Made by a program: the position numbers and the translations under genes. 64,000 bases of DNA. Origin: Azovibrio restrictus DSM 23866. GTDB lineage: Bacteria > Pseudomonadota > Gammaproteobacteria > Burkholderiales > Rhodocyclaceae. Below the pieces are notes generated by a model, which saw nothing but the letters and a program-made list of their open reading frames with translations, made no database searches and was not told the origin of the DNA. Positions within the stretch are counted from its first letter, which is position 1. Every line of letters begins with the position of its first letter. The stretch is from positions 229,068 to 293,067 of the forward strand of contig NZ_AUCH01000003.1 of the NCBI RefSeq assembly GCF_000429665.1, in the 5' to 3' direction. Below are positions 57,149 to 64,000 of the stretch, piece after piece.

Positions 57149-57445
57149 ATGGCCCGCATGCACAACCCACCCTACCCGGGGGAAACCTTGCGCGAAGATG
57201 TACTCCCGGCACTGGGACTGAGCGTGACCCAGGCAGCCCAGGAGTTGGGCATCAATCGCGTCACCCTTTCCCGGGTGCTGAACGGCAAAGCTGCCATCAG
57301 CGTTGATCTGGCCCTGCGTCTGGAGGCATGGCTGGACGGGCCCAGCGCCGAAAGCTGGCTGAAAGGACAACTCGCCTACGACCTGTGGCAGGCAGAACAA
57401 CACAAGCCCCCCCAGGTCGCCACCCGCCGCACAATCCGGCGCTGA
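57149..57445 (+). CDS. higA: HigA-type antitoxin
   Basis: 98-residue XRE-family DNA-binding antitoxin that neutralises HigB and represses the operon. The family start HNPPYPGETLREDVLPALG is present, followed by the helix-turn-helix SVTQAAQELGINRVTLSRVL and a C-terminal helix (DLALRLEAWLDGPSAESWL). AAAGGAAA precedes ATG 57149. It lies 10 bases after higB. The basic C-terminal tail (TRRTIRR) is short. Confidence 0.93.
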   Translation: MARMHNPPYPGETLREDVLPALGLSVTQAAQELGINRVTLSRVLNGKAAISVDLALRLEAWLDGPSAESWLKGQLAYDLWQAEQHKPPQVATRRTIRR

Positions 57446-57535
57446 CCGGCCCCCTGCAAAACAGGCGCCAGTCAGCGCCATGCCGGAGTTGCAGAGCTTT
57501 ACCCCTGAATTTCGCCCATCAGAAACAGCTCCCTC

Positions 57536-57919
57536 TCAGGGCCACAGCACGCAGGCCCAGACTACTGCCATGAAGACCAGGGCGAAGAGCACGGCGGCGC
57601 TGCCCAGGTCCTTGGCCCGGCCGGCCAGCTCGTGATATTCGGGGGAGGTCTTGTCCACCACGGCCTCCACGGCGGAGTTGAGCAGTTCCACCACGGGCAC
57701 CAGGATCAGGCTGCCCAGGAGCAGGGCCCGCTCCATACCATTGCGGCCCAGCCACAGGCCCAGGGGCACGCCTGCCAGGAGCAGCAACATCTCCTGGCGG
57801 AAAGCCGCCTCGTGCTTCCAGGCGGCGGCAATGCCTTTCTTCGAATAACCCAGGGCATTCCAGAGCCGCGTGAGGCCGGTCTTGCCCTTGAGATCGGCGG
57901 CGGAGGGCTGTTCGTTCAT
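57536..57919 (-). CDS. dgkA: Diacylglycerol kinase
   Basis: Small integral membrane kinase that recycles diacylglycerol to phosphatidic acid. The 127-residue protein has the short basic N-terminus, the amphipathic GYSKKGIAAAWKHEAAFRQE, three membrane helices and the active-site signature VELLNSAVEAVVDKTSPEYHELA. Length matches E. coli DgkA. The 5' leader contains a half-copy of the MITE-like repeat (57937-57956). Convergent with higA. Confidence 0.95.
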   Translation of the reverse strand: MNEQPSAADLKGKTGLTRLWNALGYSKKGIAAAWKHEAAFRQEMLLLLAGVPLGLWLGRNGMERALLLGSLILVPVVELLNSAVEAVVDKTSPEYHELAGRAKDLGSAAVLFALVFMAVVWACVLWP

Positions 57920-57930
57920 CCTTGAAACCT

Positions 57931-57960
57931 CATTTGAACCACGGAGACACAGAGAAAAAG
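57931..57960. repeat. Half-copy of the MITE-like repeat upstream of dgkA
   Basis: AACCACGGAGACACAGAGAA (57937-57956) matches the left arm of the 55297-55465 element at 17 of 20 bases, with A-rich flanks. No matching inverted partner is seen in the rest of the dgkA-uvrA gap (57920-58076), so this is a solo arm or a decayed copy. Confidence 0.6.
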
Positions 57961-58076
57961 CAAACCCTTGTGGTGCCCAGCAGCCACCCCGTCCGGGTTG
58001 TTGAAGGCCAGAGGATGAAGCCTTGATATCCCGCCTTGCTCCATGCCTCCGGGCCGCGGTGCGAAGAAACTCCGGT

Positions 58077-60899
58077 TCATGGTCGCTCCAGCAGGGGCTT
58101 CAGAAAGCGGCCCGTATGGCTTGCCGGCGTGGCGGCCACGGTTTCCGGGGTGCCGGCCACCAGGATGCGGCCACCGCCGCCGCCCCCTTCGGGGCCCAGG
58201 TCCACCAGCCAGTCGGCGGTCTTGATCACGTCCAGGTTGTGCTCGATGACCACCACGGTGTTGCCGTGGTCGGCGAGCCGGTGCAGCACCGAGAGCAGCA
58301 TCTCGATGTCGGCGAAGTGGAGCCCGGTGGTGGGTTCGTCCAGGATGTAAAGGGTGCGGCCCGTATCCCGCTTGGAGAGTTCCAGGGCCAGCTTCACCCG
58401 CTGGGCTTCGCCGCCGGAGAGGGTGGTGGCGCTCTGGCCCAGGGTGATGTAGCTCAAGCCCACGTCCACCAGGGTCTGCAGCTTCCTGGCCACCACCGGT
58501 ACCGCGTCGAAGAATTCCCGGGCCTGTTCCACGGTCATCTCCAGGATGTCGTGGATGTTCTTGCCCTTGTAGTTGATCTCCAGGGTTTCCCGGTTGTAGC
58601 GCTTGCCGTGGCAGACGTCGCAGGGCACGTAGATGTCGGGCAGGAAGTGCATTTCCACCTTGATCACCCCGTCCCCCTGGCAGGCCTCGCAGCGACCACC
58701 CTTGACGTTGAAGCTGAAGCGGCCGGGTCCGTAGCCCCGGGCCCGGGCTTCGGGCACCTGGGAGAACAGGTCCCGGATCGGGGTCAGCAGGCCCGTGTAG
58801 GTGGCCGGGTTGGAGCGGGGGGTGCGGCCGATGGGCGACTGGTCCACGTTGATGACCTTGTCGAAGTGATCGAGGCCGCGGATTTCGTCGTGCTCGGCGG
58901 GCTCGCTGATGGAGCCGTAGATGGCCTTGGCCGCCGCCGCGTAAAGGGTGTCGTTGATCAGGGTGGATTTGCCCGAGCCGGAAACCCCGGTGACGCAGGT
59001 CAGGAGGCCCACAGGCAGGTCCAGGCGCACGTCGCGCAGATTGTTGCCCCGGGCACCGATGACCTGCAGCTGCCGGGCCGGATCTGGCTGGCGGCGCTGC
59101 CTGGGTACGGCGATCAGCTTGCGCCCGGACAAGTAGGCGCCGGTCAGGGAATCCGGGTTGTCCGCCACCTGGGCCGGAGTGCCGTGGGCGACGATGGCAC
59201 CCCCATGCACGCCGGCGCCGGGACCGATGTCCACCACGTAGTCGGCGGTGCGGATGGCGTCCTCGTCGTGCTCCACCACGATCACCGTGTTGCCCATGTC
59301 CCTGAGCCGGGTCAGGGTCTGCAGCAGCCGGTCGTTGTCGCGCTGGTGCAGGCCGATGGAAGGCTCGTCCAACACGTACATGACTCCGGTGAGACCGGAA
59401 CCGATCTGGCTGGCCAGACGGATGCGCTGGGCCTCGCCGCCCGAGAGGGTTTCGGCGGAACGTTCCAGGCACAGGTAATCGAGGCCCACGTTGATCAGGA
59501 AGGAAATGCGGGAGGTGATTTCCTTCAGGATCTTCTCGGCCACCTGGGCCTTCTGGCCGGTGAGCTGCAGGGCCTCGAAGAAATCCCGGGCCTCGCGCAG
59601 GGGCAGGCGGTTGATCTCGTGCAAGGTTTTGCCCCCGATCTGCACATGGCGGGCCTCCTTCCGCAACCGGCTGCCGCCGCAGGTGGGGCAGGTCTGGTTG
59701 CTGATGTACTTGGAGAGTTCCTCGCGCATGGCCTGGGAATCGGTCTCCTTGTAGCGCCGCTCCAGGTTGGGAATGATGCCCTCGAAGGGATGCTCCTTGG
59801 CCACCAGCTTGCCCCGCTCGTTCAGGTACTGGAAGGGCACGCTCACCTTGCCGGAACCGTAGAGCACCGCTTGGCGCACCTCCGCGTCCAGGTCCTGGAA
59901 GGGGGTGTCGATGTCGAAGCCGTAATGGGCGGCCAGGGACTGGAGCATCTGGAAATAGAACTGGCTCTTCTTGTCCCAGCCCTTGATGGCCCCGGCAGCC
60001 AGGGAAAGATGGGGCTGGCTCACCACCCGCTTGGGGTCGAAGAACTGGATCACCCCCAGGCCGTCACACTTGGGACAGGCCCCCATGGGGTTGTTGAAGG
60101 AAAACAGCCGGGGCTCCAGTTCCTGCAGGGAATAGGAGCAGATCGGGCAGGCGAATTTGGCCGAGAACAGGTGCTCGGTGCCGGAGTCCATCTCCAGGGC
60201 GATGGCGCGGCCGTCCGCGTGGCGCAGGGCCGTCTCGAAGGATTCCGCCAGGCGCTGGCGCATGTCGTCCCGCACCTTGAGCCTGTCCACCACCACGTCC
60301 ACCGTGTGCTTGTGGGTCTTGGTGAGTTTGGGCAGGGCGTCCATCTCGTACACCTGGCCGTCGATGCGCAGACGCACGAAGCCCTGGGCCCGCAGCTCGG
60401 CGAACAGCTCCAGCTGCTCGCCCTTGCGGTTGGCCACCACGGGGGCGAGGATCATCAGCTTGGTGTCCTCGGGCAGGGCCAGCACGTGGTCCACCATCTG
60501 GGAGACGGTCTGGGCCTCCAGGGGCTGGTCGTGCTCGGGACAGTAGGGCGTGCCGACCCGGGCGAACAGGAGGCGCAGGTAGTCGTGAATCTCGGTGACC
60601 GTACCCACGGTGGAGCGGGGGTTGTGGCTGGTGGCCTTCTGTTCGATGGAGATGGCTGGCGATAACCCCTCGATCAGGTCCACATCCGGCTTTTCCATCA
60701 GTTGCAGGAACTGCCGGGCGTAGGCGGAGAGGGATTCCACGTAGCGGCGCTGGCCCTCGGCGTAGAGGGTGTCGAAGGCGAGCGACGATTTGCCGGAGCC
60801 GGACAGGCCGGTGACGACGATGAGCTGGTCCCGGGGCAGATCCAGGCTGATGTTCTTCAGGTTATGGGTCCGGGCGCCGCGGATTCGGATGGCTTCCAT
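58077..60899 (-). CDS. uvrA: Excinuclease ABC subunit A
   Basis: Damage-recognition ATPase of nucleotide excision repair. The 940-residue protein has two ABC modules: Walker A GLSGSGKSSLAFDTL at 31-45 and GVSGSGKSTLINDTL near 640, signature LSGGEAQRIRLASQIG and LSGGEAQRVKLALEL, and zinc motifs CPICSYSLQELEPRLF with CPKC, and CEACQGDG with CDVCHGKRYN. ATG 60899 gives the family start MEAIRIRGARTHNLKN. Its divergence from an MFS gene and ssb is a conserved betaproteobacterial arrangement. No clear CTGT-N8-ACAG LexA box was found in the 156-base gap. Confidence 0.97.
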   Translation of the reverse strand: MEAIRIRGARTHNLKNISLDLPRDQLIVVTGLSGSGKSSLAFDTLYAEGQRRYVESLSAYARQFLQLMEKPDVDLIEGLSPAISIEQKATSHNPRSTVGTVTEIHDYLRLLFARVGTPYCPEHDQPLEAQTVSQMVDHVLALPEDTKLMILAPVVANRKGEQLELFAELRAQGFVRLRIDGQVYEMDALPKLTKTHKHTVDVVVDRLKVRDDMRQRLAESFETALRHADGRAIALEMDSGTEHLFSAKFACPICSYSLQELEPRLFSFNNPMGACPKCDGLGVIQFFDPKRVVSQPHLSLAAGAIKGWDKKSQFYFQMLQSLAAHYGFDIDTPFQDLDAEVRQAVLYGSGKVSVPFQYLNERGKLVAKEHPFEGIIPNLERRYKETDSQAMREELSKYISNQTCPTCGGSRLRKEARHVQIGGKTLHEINRLPLREARDFFEALQLTGQKAQVAEKILKEITSRISFLINVGLDYLCLERSAETLSGGEAQRIRLASQIGSGLTGVMYVLDEPSIGLHQRDNDRLLQTLTRLRDMGNTVIVVEHDEDAIRTADYVVDIGPGAGVHGGAIVAHGTPAQVADNPDSLTGAYLSGRKLIAVPRQRRQPDPARQLQVIGARGNNLRDVRLDLPVGLLTCVTGVSGSGKSTLINDTLYAAAAKAIYGSISEPAEHDEIRGLDHFDKVINVDQSPIGRTPRSNPATYTGLLTPIRDLFSQVPEARARGYGPGRFSFNVKGGRCEACQGDGVIKVEMHFLPDIYVPCDVCHGKRYNRETLEINYKGKNIHDILEMTVEQAREFFDAVPVVARKLQTLVDVGLSYITLGQSATTLSGGEAQRVKLALELSKRDTGRTLYILDEPTTGLHFADIEMLLSVLHRLADHGNTVVVIEHNLDVIKTADWLVDLGPEGGGGGGRILVAGTPETVAATPASHTGRFLKPLLERP

Positions 60900-61055
60900 G
60901 GAGTTTCTCTTGGTGTTCTGCGGGGTGGGGTTGGGGCTCAGCGCGGGGGGAGGCCGGCGCAAACCTGTTAATATAGTCGCTTCGTTGCGATGCACCAAAA
61001 ACCTTTCCCGCCCATCCGTATCCAAGCTGTTCCTGCTGCCCCGCCCGTTTCCTTC

Positions 61056-62261
61056 ATGAGTGAATCCCTCACCGACAGCCTGAGTCCGGAAGAACGCCGC
61101 ACCGGCATGAGCCTGGCCGCCATTTTCGGACTGCGCATGCTGGGTCTGTTCCTGATCCTGCCGGTGTTCGCCATCCATGCCCGCCATATTCCCGGGGGCG
61201 ATGACCTGACCCTGGTGGGCCTGGCCCTGGGCGCCTACGGCCTGACCCAGGCCTGCCTGCAGATCGCCTGGGGCGCTGCTTCGGACCGCTGGGGCCGCAA
61301 GCCGGTGATCGTCGCCGGCCTGCTGCTGTTCGCCCTCGGCAGCGCCGTGGCCGCCCTGGCGCCGGACATCCACTGGATCATCGTCGGCCGCGTGCTGCAA
61401 GGGGCCGGGGCCATCTCCGCCGCCGTCAGCGCCCTGGCCGCCGACCTGACCCGGGAACAGCACCGCACCAAGATCATGGCCATGATCGGCTCCTCCATCG
61501 GCCTGGTGTTTGCCGGTTCCCTGGTGGCCGCCCCCATCCTGTTCAGCCTGGTGGGCATGAGCGGCATCTTCTGGCTCACCGGCTTCCTGGCCCTGGCCGC
61601 CATCCTGGTGCTGCTCAAGGTGGTGCCCCCGGCGCCGCCGCCGGTGGCCGGGCCGGCGGTGTCCCTCGCCAGCGTGCTGCTCGAACCCCAGCTGGCCCGC
61701 CTCAATTTCGGCGTGTTCGCCCTGCACCTGACCCAGACCGCCATGTGGGTGCTGGTTCCCGCCGCCCTGGTCCAGTACGGCCATCTGCCTGTCGCCGAGC
61801 ACTGGAAGGTGTATCTGCCTGCCGTGCTGCTCTCCTTCGTGGTGATGGTGCCCGCCATCATCGCCGCCGAAAAGAAGGGACTGATGAAACCCGTGTTCAC
61901 CGGGGCGGTGGCCCTGCTGCTGCTGGTCCAGGCCGGTTTCTACTTCGCCGGCCAGAGCCTGTGGCCCCTGACCCTGTGGCTGACCCTGTTCTTCGTGGCC
62001 TTCAACATCCTGGAAGCCACCCAGCCTTCGCTGATTTCCCGCATCGCCCCTCCCCAGGCCAGAGGCAAGGCCCTGGGGCTATACAATACCCTCCAGGCCG
62101 TGGGCCTGTTCGTGGGCGGCATGGCCGGGGGCGCGCTGGCCAAGCATTTCGGGAGCGGCGCGGTATTTGCCGCCTGCGGCGCCCTGATCCTGTTCTGGCT
62201 GTGGCTGACCCGGGCCCTGCAGGTGCCCCGGCGCCAGGCCCCGTCCCACACCGCCACCTAA
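61056..62261 (+). CDS. MFS transporter (YajR-like, without C-terminal domain)
   Basis: 401-residue, 12-helix major facilitator. The loop motif ASDRWGRKPVIVAGLLLFALG and the helix 4-5 region GRVLQGAGAISAAVSALAADL with LTREQHRTKIMAMIG are close to E. coli YajR as I recall it, but the C-terminal ferredoxin-like YAM domain is absent. Substrate unknown. ATG 61056 was chosen over in-frame ATG 60990 because a -10-like TATAGT (60972-60977) would leave almost no leader for the earlier one. 41 bases separate it from ssb. Confidence 0.87.
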   Translation: MSESLTDSLSPEERRTGMSLAAIFGLRMLGLFLILPVFAIHARHIPGGDDLTLVGLALGAYGLTQACLQIAWGAASDRWGRKPVIVAGLLLFALGSAVAALAPDIHWIIVGRVLQGAGAISAAVSALAADLTREQHRTKIMAMIGSSIGLVFAGSLVAAPILFSLVGMSGIFWLTGFLALAAILVLLKVVPPAPPPVAGPAVSLASVLLEPQLARLNFGVFALHLTQTAMWVLVPAALVQYGHLPVAEHWKVYLPAVLLSFVVMVPAIIAAEKKGLMKPVFTGAVALLLLVQAGFYFAGQSLWPLTLWLTLFFVAFNILEATQPSLISRIAPPQARGKALGLYNTLQAVGLFVGGMAGGALAKHFGSGAVFAACGALILFWLWLTRALQVPRRQAPSHTAT

Positions 62262-62302
62262 TTCATTTAGCATTCACCATCTCAAATCAAGGGGAGTTTT
62301 CC

Positions 62303-62791
62303 ATGGCATCGGTCAACAAGGTCATCATCGTCGGGAACCTGGGCAGGGACCCGGAAGTGCGTTACAGCGCCAGCGGCGACGCCATGTGCAACATCACCGT
62401 GGCCACCACGGACACCTGGAAGGACAAGGCCACCGGCGAGCGCAAGGAAGCCACCGAATGGCACCGGATATCCTTTTTCGGCCGCCTGGCGGAAATCGCC
62501 GGCCAGTACCTGAAGAAGGGTTCCCAGGTCTATGTGGAAGGCAGCCTGCGCACCCGCAAATGGACCGACAAGGAAGGCCAGGAGCGTTACACCACCGAAA
62601 TCCGCGCCGATGAAATGAAGATGCTGGGCGGCCGCCAGGGCATGGGCGAACCCTCCGGCATGGGCGGCGGCAGTGGCGGTGGTGGCAGCCGCAGCAGCGC
62701 CCCGGCTCCCGACTACGCCCCGGCCCCCCCGGCCGCCCAAAAGAAGCCCGCCTTCAGCGACGATTTCGGCGACGACGACATCCCGTTCTAA
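62303..62791 (+). CDS. ssb: Single-stranded DNA-binding protein
   Basis: Protects ssDNA during replication, repair and recombination. The 162-residue protein has the OB-fold core (ASVNKVIIVGNLGRDPEVRY, EWHRISFFGRLAEIAGQYL, YVEGSLRTRKWTDKEG), a Gly/Ser/Pro-rich flexible linker (about 112-148) and the acidic tip DDDIPF that binds partner proteins. GGGGAG lies 7 bases before the ATG. Followed by a GC-rich hairpin. Confidence 0.97.
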   Translation: MASVNKVIIVGNLGRDPEVRYSASGDAMCNITVATTDTWKDKATGERKEATEWHRISFFGRLAEIAGQYLKKGSQVYVEGSLRTRKWTDKEGQERYTTEIRADEMKMLGGRQGMGEPSGMGGGSGGGGSRSSAPAPDYAPAPPAAQKKPAFSDDFGDDDIPF

Positions 62792-63297
62792 AGCAGCCCT
62801 CCAGCAAACCGGCCCCTGCCCACCCCGGCAGGGGCTGCCACATCCCAGCCTTTCCCCAGCCTTTCTCTGGACGCTTTCCATCTGTCCGGCACAGGCCGCC
62901 CCCGGCCCCCTTCCCGTTCGTCCCTGAACCGCCGTAAAGCGACATCCGCCCCCGGAGCGGCACGACAAGCCTCGTCCACCTGCGGCTCACACTTCGCCGT
63001 TGCACAGCTCCCCTCTGTCATATAGCATCGATACCAAACGCATCAACATTGGTGACCATGCATTCATGGACACCCTCAGCTTCCTTCCCTGAACCCCGAG
63101 AATTCCTCCCTGCAACGGGGGACATCAACGTCCAGAAGGAATACCCATGACTGTCCCAAGCCCTGCCCGCACAACGTCTGAACGGCATGTAGCGCCCCCG
63201 CCATGGCGCTCCGGCACTCCCGCTCCCAGGTCAGCGAGGCCAGGTGGAAGCCGCCGATTCCGAAATTACCTTCTTCTGATTCAAGCAAGGACCAGCC
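62792..63297. other. 506-base region between ssb and cheY, mostly without genes
   Basis: It contains a hairpin after ssb (62812-62835), an AT-richer patch at 63018-63060 (CATATAGCATCGATACC and a short ACCAA/TTGGT inverted repeat) that may hold the cheY promoter, and one possible 52-codon ORF at 63147-63305. No RNA gene or longer ORF is credible. Confidence 0.7.
62812..62835 (+). terminator. Hairpin after ssb
   Basis: GCCCCTGCC (62812-62820) and GGCAGGGGC (62827-62835) form a 9-bp stem with loop CACCCC, 21 bases after the ssb stop. There is no T-tract downstream, so it may be a weak or Rho-assisted terminator. Confidence 0.5.
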
Positions 63298-63305
63298 ATG
63301 AGTAA
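63147..63305 (+). CDS. Possible small ORF (52 codons) overlapping the cheY start
   Basis: An ATG at 63147 with AGAAGGA ending 6 bases upstream opens a 52-codon frame that ends in TAA at 63303-63305, 8 bases into cheY. The product is Arg/Pro/Ser-rich (SARPGGSRRFRNYLLLIQ near its end) with no recognised domain. Good ribosome site and overlap with cheY argue for translation; composition typical of random GC-rich frame argues against. Could be a leader peptide coupling to cheY. Confidence 0.25.
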   Translation: MTVPSPARTTSERHVAPPPWRSGTPAPRSARPGGSRRFRNYLLLIQARTSHE

Positions 63306-63666
63306 AACGATCATGATCGTGGACGATTCCGCGTCCCTTCGCCAAGTGGTGAGCATTGCCCTGAAAGGGGCGGGTTACGAAGTCGTGGAAGCGTGTGACG
63401 GGAAGGATGCCCTGAACAAGCTGGACGGGCGCAAGCTGCACCTGATCATCAGCGACGTGAACATGCCCAACATGGACGGGATCAGCTTTCTCAAGGCGGC
63501 CAAGCAGATTCCCGCCTACAAATTCACCCCGGTGATCATGCTCACCACGGAAGCCAGCGACGCCAAGAAACAGGAAGGCCAGGCGGCGGGGGCCCGGGCC
63601 TGGGTGGTGAAGCCCTTCCAGCCGGCGCAGATGTTGAACGCCGTCTCCAAGCTGGTTCTGCCCTAG
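63298..63666 (+). CDS. cheY: CheY-type chemotaxis response regulator
   Basis: 122-residue single receiver domain: KTIMIVDDSASLRQVV, phospho-acceptor D53 in LIISDVNMPNMDG, T83-T84 in IMLTTEAS and K105 in AWVVKPFQ. AAGGA lies about 8 bases upstream of the ATG. It is followed by a STAS gene and the first codons of a probable cheA, so it opens a chemotaxis operon separate from pilG-pilL. Whether it acts on the flagellar motor or another output cannot be told from here. Confidence 0.92.
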   Translation: MSKTIMIVDDSASLRQVVSIALKGAGYEVVEACDGKDALNKLDGRKLHLIISDVNMPNMDGISFLKAAKQIPAYKFTPVIMLTTEASDAKKQEGQAAGARAWVVKPFQPAQMLNAVSKLVLP

Positions 63667-63676
63667 GAGGATGCCC

Positions 63677-63973
63677 ATGAGCGCCACCCAACTGGCCCTG
63701 GAAGGGGAACTCAGCATCTTCACCGCCGCCCTGGTCAAGGAGCGGCTCCTGGCGGCCCTGAACGGTGCCGACGCCGTGGAAGTGGACCTGTCCCGGATCA
63801 ACGAAATCGACAGCGCCGGCGTACAGCTGCTGGTGGCCGCCAAAACCGAAGCCCAGGCCCAGGGCAAGAACCTGGGCCTCGTCCATCACGCGCCGGTGGT
63901 GCTGGAGATCCTGGACCTGTGCGATCTCTCGGGCTACTTCGGCGACCCGGTCCTGATCAGCTCCCGGAGGTAA
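63677..63973 (+). CDS. STAS-domain protein of a chemotaxis operon
   Basis: 98-residue single STAS domain protein, like anti-sigma-factor antagonists: LALEGELSIFTAALVKERLL, VEVDLSRINEIDSAGVQLL with the phosphorylatable serine at S46, and LGLVHHAPVVLEILDLC. ATG 63677 is preferred because AGGAGG ends 6 bases upstream, whereas ATG 63671 abuts it. Placement between cheY and cheA is known in several betaproteobacterial chemotaxis clusters; role unclear, possibly linking to a phosphatase or array component. Confidence 0.87.
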   Translation: MSATQLALEGELSIFTAALVKERLLAALNGADAVEVDLSRINEIDSAGVQLLVAAKTEAQAQGKNLGLVHHAPVVLEILDLCDLSGYFGDPVLISSRR

Positions 63974-63977
63974 GCCC

Positions 63978-64000
63978 ATGTCCATCAACCTGGAAGAAGC
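63978..64000 (+). CDS. cheA: Start of probable chemotaxis kinase CheA (cut by window edge)
   Basis: An ATG at 63978, preceded by CGGAGG at 63965-63970, opens a frame MSINLEEA that reaches the window end. This start is typical of betaproteobacterial CheA proteins, and the cheY-STAS context agrees, but only seven full codons are visible. Confidence 0.55.

Noticed and set aside
60900..61055. LexA box between uvrA and the MFS gene
   Set aside because: Only a CTGT half-site at 60965-60968 was seen; the matching ACAG at the right distance is missing.

Overview
The window reads as a chromosomal segment of a high-GC Gram-negative bacterium, most likely a betaproteobacterium and plausibly a Rhodocyclales/Azospira-type organism. 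That placement is an inference from base composition, gene order (thiD-thiE-hemL next to rubredoxin, pilGHIJ-pilL, uvrA divergent from an MFS gene plus ssb), HME-RND metal efflux and many c-type cytochromes. I saw no tRNA, rRNA or CRISPR array. Coding density is very high and many neighbouring genes overlap by 1-13 bases.

Positions 1-16500 are mostly housekeeping. They hold a yeast-type cytosine deaminase, the pyruvate dehydrogenase complex (aceE-aceF-lpdA, minus strand, with a palindrome over a candidate promoter), a folD-purE-purK-tsaC run behind a leader with a terminator-like hairpin, a Cache-domain chemoreceptor, a YecA/SEC-C protein, and thiD-thiE-hemL with a divergent rubredoxin. Positions 16500-26000 carry the twitching/surface-sensing chemosensory operon pilG-pilH-pilI-pilJ-pilL; PilL is a hybrid kinase of about 1954 residues. 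Positions 26000-36000 (minus strand) hold recC, a CDF metal transporter, recB, a photolyase and a small cytochrome c. recC and recB are split by the transporter and no recD is seen.

Positions 36000-56800 are built around three OmpR-type two-component systems. The first precedes eptA and a PAP2 phosphatase (lipid A remodelling). The second closes a seven-gene overlapping operon for an HME-RND efflux pump that also holds a DUF3240 protein and an HD-GYP protein. The third, with a PepSY protein, is divergent from a DUF1924 cytochrome, a diheme cytochrome and a ferric-reductase-like flavocytochrome. Each system has a different direct repeat with exact 11-bp spacing next to its probable target, so these look like three distinct response-regulator operators. 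Between the second and third systems (49550-51870) lies a scar region: an IS66 remnant, a small lipoprotein, an unrecognised 414-residue protein and a truncated YhcG/DUF1016 gene carrying two perfect inverted repeats with the same outer arms.

Positions 56800-64000 hold a higBA toxin-antitoxin pair with a palindromic operator, dgkA, uvrA, an MFS transporter, ssb, a sparse 500-bp region with one possible 52-codon ORF, and the start of a chemotaxis operon (cheY, a STAS protein and the first codons of a probable cheA). A MITE-like repeat precedes the flavocytochrome gene and a half-copy precedes dgkA.
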